In this document: one piece after another, positions 16,217 to 24,381 of the stretch
Numbering within the stretch: position 1 is the stretch's first letter
Layout of the letters: every line of letters starts with the position of its first letter
Source: Betaproteobacteria bacterium
GTDB lineage: Bacteria > Pseudomonadota > Gammaproteobacteria > Burkholderiales > Burkholderiaceae_E
Length of the DNA stretch: 26,363 bases
Assembly (NCBI GenBank): GCA_016868095.1
Contig: VGHV01000004.1
Location: forward strand, 1-26,363
Direction: 5' to 3'
Notes under the pieces: generated by a model
The model's input: the letters and a program-made list of their open reading frames with translations, nothing else
What the model was told of the DNA's origin: nothing
Databases searched by the model: none
Position numbers and translations under genes: made by a program

Positions 16217-16597
16217 ATGTCGCGAGAGACTATCCAAACACCCCATGCTCCAGCTGCTATTGGTCCCTATTCGCAGGCTATCGCCGTTGACCGCATGGTT
16301 TTTCTTTCCGGCCAGATTCCACTCGACCCGCAAAGCGGACAATTGGTCGAGGGCGGGATTGAGGCACAGGCCAAGCAGGCCTTTACCAATCTCAAAGCGG
16401 TTTGCGAGGCAGCGGGCGGTCGTCTTGATAACTGCGTCAAGCTCACGCTTTTTCTCACCGATTTGCAGGACTTTGCCGTTGTGAATCAGACCATGCAAAG
16501 TTTTTTCGAGGCGCCCTATCCAGCCCGTTCAACGATTCAGGTTTCAGCCTTACCCCGAGGTGCCTCATTCGAGGTTGAGGCGATCATGGTTCGCTAG
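16217..16597 (+). CDS. ridA: RidA family reactive enamine/imine deaminase
   Basis: RidA hydrolyses reactive 2-aminoacrylate and related enamines or imines made by PLP enzymes such as threonine/serine dehydratase. The 126-aa protein matches the family over its whole length: APAAIGPYSQA at 11-21, FLSGQIPLDP at 29-38, and the active-site stretch YPARSTIQVSALPRG with Arg104, the substrate-carboxylate ligand. The final FEVEAIMVR includes Glu121. The start is supported by AAGAGG seven bases upstream. recG follows after 32 bases. The PLP enzyme CysM is encoded further down the same strand. Confidence 0.95.
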   Translation: MSRETIQTPHAPAAIGPYSQAIAVDRMVFLSGQIPLDPQSGQLVEGGIEAQAKQAFTNLKAVCEAAGGRLDNCVKLTLFLTDLQDFAVVNQTMQSFFEAPYPARSTIQVSALPRGASFEVEAIMVR

Positions 16598-16629
16598 TTT
16601 GCACTTCGGCGCTCGACGACCCCACTGGC

Positions 16630-18696
16630 ATGGCATTGCAATCGACGACCGCTGATGAAAGCGATCGGCGCTTTAAGCTCCTTGGACTAGTCAGTGATGT
16701 TGACTTTGCGCTTCATTGGCCGCTGCGCTATGAGGACTGGACAAGACTAACGCCGCTGAAAAATGTCTACGATGGCCAGATCCTTCAGTGTGATCTCAAG
16801 ATCATTTCGGTGCAGCCACCAAGTCGTGGCAAGCAAACTTGTCGTGTGGTGGGGGCCGATGCATCAGGCGTATCGCTTGGCCTTACCTTTTTTAAGGTCT
16901 ACCCCTCGCAACTAGCGCAGTGGCAGCCTGGCAGGCACATGCGTGTACAAGGCGAAGTCAAGCGCGGCGTTTTGGGTTTAGACATGCCTCATCCCCATGT
17001 GCGCTTGATCAAAGGATTTGGTGCGCCACTTGAAAAGCATCTCACGCCGGTCTATCCCAGTACCGCTGGCCTCAGTCAATGGGCTTTAGCTCGCGCCATC
17101 ACTCAGTCGCTTGATCGACTCGATTGGCCGGAGCCTGCCTCAGCAAGCATGTTGCAGCAAGCACTCGGGCTTGATCATCCGCTGCCCAACATGCTCGCCG
17201 CCTTGCGATTTGTTCACAGGCCTCCCGCCGGCGTTGACGTCGCGCATCTGGCCGAGAAATCTGATCCGCATTGCTTTAGGGTGATTTGTGATGAATTACT
17301 TGCCCAGCAGCTCGGTTTGCAACGTGCGAGGATGCGCAGGGCCGCCCGTGCTGCGCCAACCATGGGTCGCGAGAAAGCGGGTTTGGCGCGCGCGCTTTCG
17401 TGCTTGCCCTTTCAACTAACCCGGGCACAACAAAGGGTTTTGGCTGAGATCACCGAGGACTTGTCACGCGCAATCCCGATGCACCGCCTGCTCCAGGGTG
17501 ATGTGGGCAGCGGTAAGACGATCATCGCCTTATTGGCTGCTTTGCAGGCCGTAGACGATGGCTATCAGGTCGCATTGCTTGCACCTACCGAGGTTCTAGC
17601 CGATCAACATGCGGCCAAGTGTTTACCGCTGCTTGAAAAGCTTGGTATCAGCAGTGCAAAACTGACCGGCAGTTTAAAAGAAAGCGAAAAGCGACGACTT
17701 CGGGAATCGATTGCTCGCGCTGAACTCGATCTTGTGTTCGGCACCCATGCGCTGCTCGAAGAAAAAGTGCGATTTTCCAATCTTGGTCTCGCGATTGTTG
17801 ATGAGCAGCATCGCTTTGGCGTAAAACAGCGATTAAGCCTTCGCCACAAGCGCGATGATGCGATGGAGCCTCACCTCTTGATGATGAGTGCAACGCCGAT
17901 TCCGCGAAGCTTGGCGATGAGTTATCTCGCCGATCTCGATGTATCGGTGATCGACGAGCTTCCCCCCGGGCGCTCGCCGATTCGTACCCGGCTGCTCCAA
18001 GCATCAAGACGCATGGATTTAATGCGGTGGGTGCGGCAGGAAGTGGAAGCCTCTCACCAGGTTTATTGGGTCTGCCCATTGATTGAAGAGAGCGAAGCCC
18101 TTGATCTGAGGCATGCGCAAGAAAGCTTTGCTCAATTAACAGAGGCACTGCCTGGCATTGAGGTCGGTTTGGTCCACGGGCGATTGTCTTCGCAGGACAA
18201 ACAAACCGTCATGGACGCTTTCCAGGCTGGGCAGGTCAAGGTACTGGTTGCCACCACCGTGATTGAGGTTGGTGTGGATGTGCCCCAAGCGAGCTTGATG
18301 GTGATCGAGCACGCCGAGCGATTTGGGCTTGCCCAGCTGCATCAGTTGCGAGGCAGGGTCGGTCGTGGACGAGCACAAAGTCAATGTGTCTTGCTTTACG
18401 GTGAAGCACTTGGAGCGAGCGCGAAGGCTCGACTGAAAGCGATTTATCAGCACCAAGATGGCTTTGAAATCGCGCGCGAAGATTTGCGCATCAGGGGGCC
18501 AGGCGAGTTTCTCGGGCTGCGTCAGTCGGGGCTATCGCTGCTGCGCTACGCCGATCTGGAGCGGGATGGTCAGTACTTGAATCCTTTGCGTGCGCTTGCA
18601 GGCGAACTTCTTGAGCGCAAGGGCTGTGAAGATCCTGCCATAACCGCACTGATTGCCTGCTGGCAGGGTGGTGTTGAAGACCGCTTGAAGGCCTAA
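16630..18696 (+). CDS. recG: ATP-dependent DNA helicase RecG
   Basis: RecG remodels stalled replication forks and branch-migrates Holliday junctions. The 688-aa protein has the normal length and order: an N-terminal wedge domain with an OB fold (about 20-130), Walker A GDVGSGKT at 290-297, APTEVLADQHA at 318-328, the Walker B box DEQHRFG at 391-397, MSATPIPRSLAMS after it, and the second RecA-like domain with VATTVIEVGVDVP, QLRGRVGRGR and the RecG C-terminal FLGLRQSG. The ATG at 16630 has only a weak ribosome binding site. The next gene, oxyR, begins 19 bases after its stop. Confidence 0.97.
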   Translation: MALQSTTADESDRRFKLLGLVSDVDFALHWPLRYEDWTRLTPLKNVYDGQILQCDLKIISVQPPSRGKQTCRVVGADASGVSLGLTFFKVYPSQLAQWQPGRHMRVQGEVKRGVLGLDMPHPHVRLIKGFGAPLEKHLTPVYPSTAGLSQWALARAITQSLDRLDWPEPASASMLQQALGLDHPLPNMLAALRFVHRPPAGVDVAHLAEKSDPHCFRVICDELLAQQLGLQRARMRRAARAAPTMGREKAGLARALSCLPFQLTRAQQRVLAEITEDLSRAIPMHRLLQGDVGSGKTIIALLAALQAVDDGYQVALLAPTEVLADQHAAKCLPLLEKLGISSAKLTGSLKESEKRRLRESIARAELDLVFGTHALLEEKVRFSNLGLAIVDEQHRFGVKQRLSLRHKRDDAMEPHLLMMSATPIPRSLAMSYLADLDVSVIDELPPGRSPIRTRLLQASRRMDLMRWVRQEVEASHQVYWVCPLIEESEALDLRHAQESFAQLTEALPGIEVGLVHGRLSSQDKQTVMDAFQAGQVKVLVATTVIEVGVDVPQASLMVIEHAERFGLAQLHQLRGRVGRGRAQSQCVLLYGEALGASAKARLKAIYQHQDGFEIAREDLRIRGPGEFLGLRQSGLSLLRYADLERDGQYLNPLRALAGELLERKGCEDPAITALIACWQGGVEDRLKA

Positions 18697-18715
18697 GGGG
18701 AGATAATCCTCACCT

Positions 18716-19651
18716 ATGACACTGACCGAACTCAAATACATCGTTGCGCTTGCGCGTGAGAAACACTTCGGGCGCGCCGCAGAGGCTTGTTTCGTGAGTC
18801 AGCCGACGCTCTCGGTGGCGATTCGAAAGCTCGAGGACGAGCTCGGTGTTCAGCTTTTTGAGCGCGGCACGGCGGGTATTCAGACCACGGCCATGGGTGA
18901 TCAGCTCATCGAGCAGGCGCAAAAGGTGCTCGATGAGGCCAGTCTTCTGAAAGACCTTGCTCGGCAGGGCCGAGATCCTTTGGCAGGGCCATTAAGGGTA
19001 GGGGTGATATTCACGATTGGCCCCTATTTGCTGCCCTGGTTGGTGCCGCAAATGATTCAAGCCCATCCGAGCATGCCCATGCTCTTGCAGGAAAACTATA
19101 CCGTTAAATTACTAGAAACATTGCGCCAGGGCGAAATAGACGTTTTGATACTCGCCGAACCCTTTGATGCCCAGGGTCTGGTCATTGAGCCTGTTTACGA
19201 TGAACATTTTATGGTGGCTGTCCCTCGACAGCACCCGTGGGCCAAGCGTCGGCGTATTCCATCTGCCGAACTCACTCAACAAACCATGTTGCTACTTGGA
19301 AGTGGTCACTGTTTTCGCGATCAGGTGGTCGAGATCTGCCCTGAGCTTTCCAGGTTTTCGCAAGCTTCCTCGGGCATTCAAAAAACCTTTGAGGGCTCCT
19401 CACTCGAAACCATCCGCCACATGGTCGCCTCAGGTGTGGGCATCACCGTGCTTCCGCAAACCGCTTGTCCTAGGTCTCGTGATGATGGTTTTCTTTGTTA
19501 TATCCCTTTTGAATCGCCCGCACCGAATCGCAGGGTAGTGCTTGCCTGGCGAAAGAGCTTTGCCCGCCGGGCTGCCATCGAGGCACTCAAACAGCAGCTA
19601 AAGGCCTTGGACTTGCCTGTGCAAATCATCGAAGCAACCAAATCTTCTTGA
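18716..19651 (+). CDS. oxyR: Hydrogen peroxide-sensing LysR regulator OxyR
   Basis: OxyR is a LysR-family activator that turns on peroxide defence genes when a cysteine pair oxidises to a disulfide. This 311-aa protein has the helix-turn-helix at about 17-41 (HFGRAAEACFVSQPTLSVAI). The redox pair is visible in GHCFRDQVVEICPE as Cys199 and Cys208, the same numbers and spacing as in E. coli OxyR. This separates it from CysB- and Cbl-type LysR proteins. A GGGGAG ribosome binding site precedes the ATG. Linkage to recG is, as far as I recall, common in betaproteobacteria. The gene reads on, 11 bases after its stop, into cysM. Confidence 0.95.
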   Translation: MTLTELKYIVALAREKHFGRAAEACFVSQPTLSVAIRKLEDELGVQLFERGTAGIQTTAMGDQLIEQAQKVLDEASLLKDLARQGRDPLAGPLRVGVIFTIGPYLLPWLVPQMIQAHPSMPMLLQENYTVKLLETLRQGEIDVLILAEPFDAQGLVIEPVYDEHFMVAVPRQHPWAKRRRIPSAELTQQTMLLLGSGHCFRDQVVEICPELSRFSQASSGIQKTFEGSSLETIRHMVASGVGITVLPQTACPRSRDDGFLCYIPFESPAPNRRVVLAWRKSFARRAAIEALKQQLKALDLPVQIIEATKSS

Positions 19652-19662
19652 GGTCGCAAACC

Positions 19663-20583
19663 ATGACAACGCAACGCGAACCCTTCTACCCGAGCATCGA
19701 AGACGCGATCGGTAAAACACCGCTGGTTCGTTTGCAGCGCATGATTTCTGCAAACGCCCGAGCGCGCGGCAATATCATCCTTGGCAAGCTAGAAGGCAAT
19801 AACCCTGCGGGATCGGTGAAGGACCGACCTGCCTTATCAATGATCGCCAGGGCCGAAGCCCGAGGAGAGATTAAACCTGGCGATTGTTTGATCGAAGCAA
19901 CCTCAGGCAATACAGGTATCGCGCTTGCGATGGCTGCGGCGATTCGCGGCTATCGCATGGTGCTGATCATGCCCGATAACTTATCAGTCGAGCGGCGTCA
20001 AACCATGAAGGCTTATGGGGCTGAACTGATTTTGGTGAGCCAACAGCAGGGCATGGAATACGCTCGTGATCTCGCGCTTGACATGCAAGCACGAGGCGAG
20101 GGTAGGGTGTTAGATCAGTTTTCAAACAACGATAATTGGGTGGCGCACTACGAAACAACGGGTCCTGAGATTTGGAACGATACAAAAGGAAGCGTGACGC
20201 ATTTTGTATCAGCAATGGGCACGACCGGTACGATTACAGGTGTATCGCGCTACTTAAAAGAACGTAATGCCGAGATTCAAATTGTGGGCGCGCAGCCCGA
20301 TGAAGGCTCTTCAATACCTGGTATCAGGAAATGGCCTGAAGCCTACTTGCCTGCGATTTACCAGCATGCCATGGTCGATGAGGTCGCCTATGTTTCACAA
20401 GCCGAAGCGGAGTCGAGCGCACGAGAGCTGGCGGCAAGAGAAGGCATTTTTTGCGGTATCTCTGCCGCTGGTGCCTGCGTGATTGCGCAAAGGATTGCCG
20501 AGCAAGTCGAGGAAGCGACGATTGTCTTTATCGTTTGTGATCGGGGCGATCGCTATTTGTCGACTGGCGTTTTCCCTGGATGA
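19663..20583 (+). CDS. cysM: Cysteine synthase B (CysM type)
   Basis: This PLP enzyme makes cysteine from O-acetylserine and sulfide or thiosulfate. From the ATG at 19663 it is 306 aa; GAGG at 19650-19653 is the likely ribosome binding site. A TTG at 19648, overlapping the oxyR stop, is possible but less likely. Visible features are GKTPLVRL (17-24), the PLP lysine Lys53 in NPAGSVKDRPA, the substrate loop EATSGNTGIALA, and a phosphate-binding GTTGTITG. The opening FYPSIEDAIG and the length fit CysM better than CysK. It follows oxyR by 11 bases, and its stop overlaps the start of an EamA-family exporter. Confidence 0.93.
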   Translation: MTTQREPFYPSIEDAIGKTPLVRLQRMISANARARGNIILGKLEGNNPAGSVKDRPALSMIARAEARGEIKPGDCLIEATSGNTGIALAMAAAIRGYRMVLIMPDNLSVERRQTMKAYGAELILVSQQQGMEYARDLALDMQARGEGRVLDQFSNNDNWVAHYETTGPEIWNDTKGSVTHFVSAMGTTGTITGVSRYLKERNAEIQIVGAQPDEGSSIPGIRKWPEAYLPAIYQHAMVDEVAYVSQAEAESSARELAAREGIFCGISAAGACVIAQRIAEQVEEATIVFIVCDRGDRYLSTGVFPG

Positions 20584-21455
20584 CCGAGTTTTCGCAACGG
20601 CGAGGGATCGTACTATTTATCATTGCGCTAAGCCTTTTCAGCGTGATGGATGCCATCGCGAAATGGGCGAGCATGCGATACCCTCCCGTTCAAGTCGCGT
20701 GGGCGAGGTACTTCTTTAATGTCTTCATCATGCTCGCGCTTTTTGCGCCGCGCATGGGGTTTAAGCTCGTCCATAGCAGCGCACCGGTGCTACAAATAGC
20801 TCGTGGTTTAGCGCTTGGGCTATCAACACTTTGTTTTTTTTCGGCACTCCGTTTAATGCCCCTTGCGGAGGCATCGACCATTGCTCAAATTGCTCCCATC
20901 CTGGTCACAGGGCTCGCGATTTTCCTGCTCGGAGAGCAACCGAATAGGCGGGTCTGGATCGCGCTAGGCTTTAGTTTTACCGGGGTGTTATTGATTATGA
21001 AACCAGGATTTGCGGCCTTTACCTGGGCTTCCTTACTCCCGTTAGTGACAGCATTTTGTTTTGCCGCTTATGCCATTCTCACCCGCAAGCTCTCGGGCCG
21101 CGATCCGGCGACGCCGACTTTGTTTATCGGTGCTCTGGTTGCCACGCTGTTGTTTAGCTTAATCGCACCGGGCTATTGGCTCTGGCCAACGAGCATTCTG
21201 GACTGGTTCGCTTTTTTCACCATGGGGGCGATTGGCGCCTACGGCCATCATTTGATGGTCAAGGCATATGCAGCAGCGCCTGTATCAACCCTTGCACCCT
21301 ATAGTTATGCGCAGGCGCTCACCGCTTTGCTCATGGGTTGGCTGGTTTTCGATCACTTCCCCGATCGCTGGTCATTGGTCGGGATGGGTTTGATCGTGGC
21401 CACAGGGGTTATGAACGCGCTGCTTAGTCATCGCGCTTCGCGCCGTTCGACTTAG
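20580..21455 (+). CDS. EamA/DMT-family transporter
   Basis: This 291-aa membrane protein belongs to the drug/metabolite transporter superfamily, with two EamA repeats of about five helices each. The first repeat starts RGIVLFIIALSLFSVMDAIAKWA and includes VAWARYFFNVFIM and ASTIAQIAPILVTGLAIFLLGEQP in segments. The second starts near FAAFTWASLLPLVTAFCFA and ends VFDHFPDRWSLVGMGLIV. The ATG overlaps the cysM stop (ATGA), so expression is probably coupled. E. coli EamA (YdeD) of this superfamily exports cysteine and O-acetylserine. The same substrate here is inferred from context only; family members carry many different small molecules. Its 3' end runs 32 bases into the convergent mltB gene. 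Confidence 0.87.
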   Translation: MTEFSQRRGIVLFIIALSLFSVMDAIAKWASMRYPPVQVAWARYFFNVFIMLALFAPRMGFKLVHSSAPVLQIARGLALGLSTLCFFSALRLMPLAEASTIAQIAPILVTGLAIFLLGEQPNRRVWIALGFSFTGVLLIMKPGFAAFTWASLLPLVTAFCFAAYAILTRKLSGRDPATPTLFIGALVATLLFSLIAPGYWLWPTSILDWFAFFTMGAIGAYGHHLMVKAYAAAPVSTLAPYSYAQALTALLMGWLVFDHFPDRWSLVGMGLIVATGVMNALLSHRASRRST

Positions 21456-22638
21456 GTTTTCGCGTTTTGCTCTGGCTGATCTGGCGACGCCGCTCATCGC
21501 GAACAGCTTCTCCCAATTCTAAAACCGCCATGGCATAAAACGGTGACTGGTTATAGCGGGTAATAACCCAAAAATTGTGGTCGGTCGCAATCCAGGTGCT
21601 CGGAGCATCGGCATTCGGGAGCTCAAAAACCGCCCAGGGCTGGGTGCTGAAACCGCTCCTTTGATCGGACTTCTCTTTGTTTTGATGCGTGGGCTTTTCC
21701 TTGCCGTGTCGAGCTGTTTGCTCTTTTGATTCCTTGGGAAATCCGAGGCCCGCGTCTTCGATGTCTCGCTTCAACAAGCGAGGCTGCCAGCCCGCTTCCA
21801 ATACCTGCTTTCTTGCCTCTTGATTTGTCGCTGCCTGTTGCTCAGCCCGCAATTGAATCCTTGTCTTTTGTTTTGACTGAGCTTGCCAGCCGTGCCGCTT
21901 CAAAAATGAGGCCACACTGCCGATGGCATCTGCTTTGCTACCCGCAAGATCGATGCTACCGTCACCATCAAAGTCGACGGCGTGGCGCCGAATGCTTCCA
22001 GGCATAAACTGGGGCAGCCCGATCGCTCCCGCAAATGAGCCACGCACAGACTTTGGATCAATGCCTTGGTCCTGGGTCCAAAGCAAAAAATGTTCGAGCT
22101 CCTTGGCAAAGTAAGCAGCTCGGCGCGGATAGTCAAAGCTAAGTGTGGCTAGGGCTTCAAGGACTTGGAAGTTGCCTGTGTTTCGCCCGTAAATCGTTTC
22201 AACGCCAATGATGCCCACGATGACGTGGGCAGGTACGCCAAAGCGCTGACCTGCTCGTTCGAGCGCCTTTTGATTCTCGTTCCAAAAGTCCACGCCCGCA
22301 GCGATTCGCTTGGGTTCAATAAAGCGCTTGCGATACACCGCCCAGGAGCGCTTAAAGCTTTGTGCCGCTGGCTCCATAAGTCGAATCACTTGGGCGTTTG
22401 CCTTGTAATCGGCAAAAAGTGCCTCAACTTTGTCGCGCGGCCAGGCATGCTGCTGTGCCATATGGTTTGCAAACTCGCTTGGGCGAGCAAAAGGGATGGG
22501 CGACCAAGCTGGCGGCGGAACATCGTCAGCGTCTAGGTTTGCCGACAGCGCCCCTTGTTGAATTGTCAAGGCTAGAAGTAAGCCCAATGGCAAGCGCCTA
22601 AAAACATGCTTCGTCATTGACCGTGCTCGAATCGTCAT
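21424..22638 (-). CDS. mltB: Membrane-bound lytic murein transglycosylase B
   Basis: This enzyme cleaves peptidoglycan glycan strands in the periplasm to make 1,6-anhydromuropeptides. The 404-aa protein has a signal sequence (basic HVFRR, hydrophobic LPLGLLLALTI at 16-26), with cleavage probably near GALSA; no lipobox is seen. The catalytic glutamate is Glu147 in GIIGVETIYGRNTG. GAIGLPQFMPGS (204-215) and VDFDGDGSIDL (221-231) are family motifs. A charged stretch rich in Lys, Glu, Gln and His at about 301-329 interrupts the C-terminal part. An alternative start at 22617 (Met8) is equally plausible, since neither has a clear ribosome binding site. The 3' end overlaps the convergent exporter gene. 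Confidence 0.92.
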   Translation of the reverse strand: MTIRARSMTKHVFRRLPLGLLLALTIQQGALSANLDADDVPPPAWSPIPFARPSEFANHMAQQHAWPRDKVEALFADYKANAQVIRLMEPAAQSFKRSWAVYRKRFIEPKRIAAGVDFWNENQKALERAGQRFGVPAHVIVGIIGVETIYGRNTGNFQVLEALATLSFDYPRRAAYFAKELEHFLLWTQDQGIDPKSVRGSFAGAIGLPQFMPGSIRRHAVDFDGDGSIDLAGSKADAIGSVASFLKRHGWQAQSKQKTRIQLRAEQQAATNQEARKQVLEAGWQPRLLKRDIEDAGLGFPKESKEQTARHGKEKPTHQNKEKSDQRSGFSTQPWAVFELPNADAPSTWIATDHNFWVITRYNQSPFYAMAVLELGEAVRDERRRQISQSKTRKPKSNGAKRDD

Positions 22639-22736
22639 CCAAAAGGCTTTATTGTTGCTGCAACGATGTTAGCGTTCGACATCTGTATGCGCCCTGACAC
22701 GAATGGTTCACGCAAAAGTTAAAACGAGGCGATGAA
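22639..22736. promoter_or_regulatory. Divergent spacer between mltB and the crotonase gene
   Basis: This 98-base spacer must carry start signals for mltB (minus) and for the crotonase/etf group (plus). It contains two adjacent inverted repeats: GTTGC-T-GCAAC at 22654-22664, and GATGT-N9-ACATC at 22665-22683. The second has operator-like geometry. GAGG at 22725-22728 lies eight bases before the crotonase ATG as its ribosome binding site. I could not assign a convincing -35/-10 pair on either strand. Confidence 0.4.
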
Positions 22737-23579
22737 ATGCTACAAGCAAATTTATCTAATGTGATGGCAGCGGAGCCTAAGGTCGATTGCTTCGATGAGT
22801 CGGTTGTTGAGCTTACCTGCCTGGACGGGATTGCGACCCTCACCATGGCGCGTCCCAAGCAATTCAATGCGCTTTCGAGACAAATGCTCGAGGTGCTGAC
22901 CGCAAAGTTGCAAGCGCTGGCACAAGACAAAACGATTCGCGTTGTGGTTATTGCGGCGCAGGGCAAGGCCTTTTGCGCTGGTCACGATTTGCGCGAGATG
23001 CTGTCCATGGAAAGTCAGGATGAGTATCAAAGCCTTTTTGCAGCTTGCACCCGCATGATGATGACGATACAAGGCATGCCTCAGCCGGTAGTCGCCAAAG
23101 TGCACGGCCTTGCGACCGCGGCTGGCTGCCAGCTCGTTGCGATGTGCGACTTGGCGATTGCCTCAAGTGAGGCAAGGTTTGCGGTCTCTGGGGTGAATTT
23201 GGGCCTTTTTTGCTCGACGCCTTCGGTGTCTTTATCGCGAAATTTGTCGCGCAAGCAGGCCTTCGAAATGTTGGTAACCGGGGACTTTATCGATGCCGAA
23301 GAGGCCAAGGCGCGAGGCCTCATCAACCACGTCGTCGATGCGGCGCAGCTTGACGAGGCAGTCAACCAGTTATGTCAACGGATCAAGAGCAAGCCCCAAG
23401 TGGGGATAAGCACCGGTAAGCAATTGTTTTACCGACAGCTTGAGATGGGGATCGAGGCTGCTTACCAACTCGCTGGCCAGACAATGGCTTGCAATATGAG
23501 GGATGTTCAAACACGAGAGGGCATCAGCGCCTTTGTCGAAAAGCGATCCCCGCGTTGGGCACAGGACACAAATGCCTAG
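22737..23579 (+). CDS. Crotonase-fold protein, ECHDC3-like, lacking both catalytic glutamates
   Basis: This 280-aa protein has the crotonase (enoyl-CoA hydratase/isomerase) fold. Visible parts are the CoA-binding, oxyanion-hole stretch GKAFCAGHDLREM (76-88) and the second oxyanion region HGLATAAGCQLVAMCD (123-138). The two glutamates that carry out hydration in classical enoyl-CoA hydratase align with Gln132 and Gly152, 20 residues apart as expected. The segment GVNLGLFCSTPSVSLSR (152-168) resembles the ECHDC3 group more than FadB or EchA hydratases. A plain hydratase assignment is therefore doubtful; a different acyl-CoA reaction or a non-hydratase role is possible. It lies 51 bases upstream of etfB, on the same strand. 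Confidence 0.88.
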   Translation: MLQANLSNVMAAEPKVDCFDESVVELTCLDGIATLTMARPKQFNALSRQMLEVLTAKLQALAQDKTIRVVVIAAQGKAFCAGHDLREMLSMESQDEYQSLFAACTRMMMTIQGMPQPVVAKVHGLATAAGCQLVAMCDLAIASSEARFAVSGVNLGLFCSTPSVSLSRNLSRKQAFEMLVTGDFIDAEEAKARGLINHVVDAAQLDEAVNQLCQRIKSKPQVGISTGKQLFYRQLEMGIEAAYQLAGQTMACNMRDVQTREGISAFVEKRSPRWAQDTNA

Positions 23580-23630
23580 GCTCGGGTGGGCTCCAGTAGA
23601 ATCGAGCGATTAATCAGGAGGATGTAGCGC

Positions 23631-24380
23631 ATGAAGGTATTGGTACCGGTGAAGCGGGTTGTTGACTACAACGTCAAGGTCCGGGTGAAGAGTGATCAGA
23701 CGGGTGTGGATATCGCTAACGTCAAAATGTCAATGAATCCATTCGATGAGATCGCAGTCGAAGAGGCTGTCCGATTGAAGGAAAAGGGGCAGGTCACCGA
23801 AATTATTGCGGTGTCAGCTGGAACAACCGCGTGCCAGGAAACATTGCGCACGGCGATGGCCATTGGCGCAGACCGAGCCATATTGATCGAAACCGATGTG
23901 GAACTACAACCTTTGGCAGTCGCTAAGTTATTGAAGGCAGTGGTTGATCGCGAGCAACCCGGATTAATGATTCTTGGCAAGCAAGCTATCGACGATGACG
24001 CAAACCAGACCGGGCAAATGCTCGCTGCCCTTGCCAATTATCCGCAGGCTACTTTTGCATCGAAGGTTGAATTGCAGGATGGAAGCCTGAGCGTGACCCG
24101 CGAAGTTGATGGTGGCCTCGAAACCCTGCGCATGCCTTTGCCGGCGGTCATTACAACCGATTTGCGTCTTAATGAGCCCCGTTATGTGACCTTGCCCAAC
24201 ATCATGAAGGCTAAGAAAAAGCAGCTCGATCAGCTTACCCCAGCCGACTTGGGCGTCGACGTCACGCCGCGCCTTAAGACGCTCAAAGTGACCGATCCGC
24301 CAGGACGATCAGCGGGTATTAAGGTGCCCGATGTAGCCACCCTGGTTGACAAACTGAAAAACGAAGCAAAGGTGATTTGA
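23631..24380 (+). CDS. etfB: Electron transfer flavoprotein subunit beta
   Basis: ETF beta binds AMP and docks acyl-CoA dehydrogenases; together with ETF alpha it carries electrons to ETF-ubiquinone oxidoreductase. The 249-aa protein opens [19 protein letters not shown]. It has [18 protein letters not shown] (34-51), the AMP-binding [13 protein letters not shown] (116-128) and the dehydrogenase recognition loop [14 protein letters not shown] (184-197). A strong AGGAGG ribosome binding site (23617-23622) precedes the start. Only one base separates its stop from the etfA start. Confidence 0.97.
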   Translation: MKVLVPVKRVVDYNVKVRVKSDQTGVDIANVKMSMNPFDEIAVEEAVRLKEKGQVTEIIAVSAGTTACQETLRTAMAIGADRAILIETDVELQPLAVAKLLKAVVDREQPGLMILGKQAIDDDANQTGQMLAALANYPQATFASKVELQDGSLSVTREVDGGLETLRMPLPAVITTDLRLNEPRYVTLPNIMKAKKKQLDQLTPADLGVDVTPRLKTLKVTDPPGRSAGIKVPDVATLVDKLKNEAKVI

Positions 24381-24381
24381 C

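Noticed and set aside
23580..23630. Promoter for etfB with TAGAAT as -10 at 23597-23602
   Set aside because: No acceptable -35 element lies 16-18 bases upstream, and the genes may be read from the crotonase promoter.
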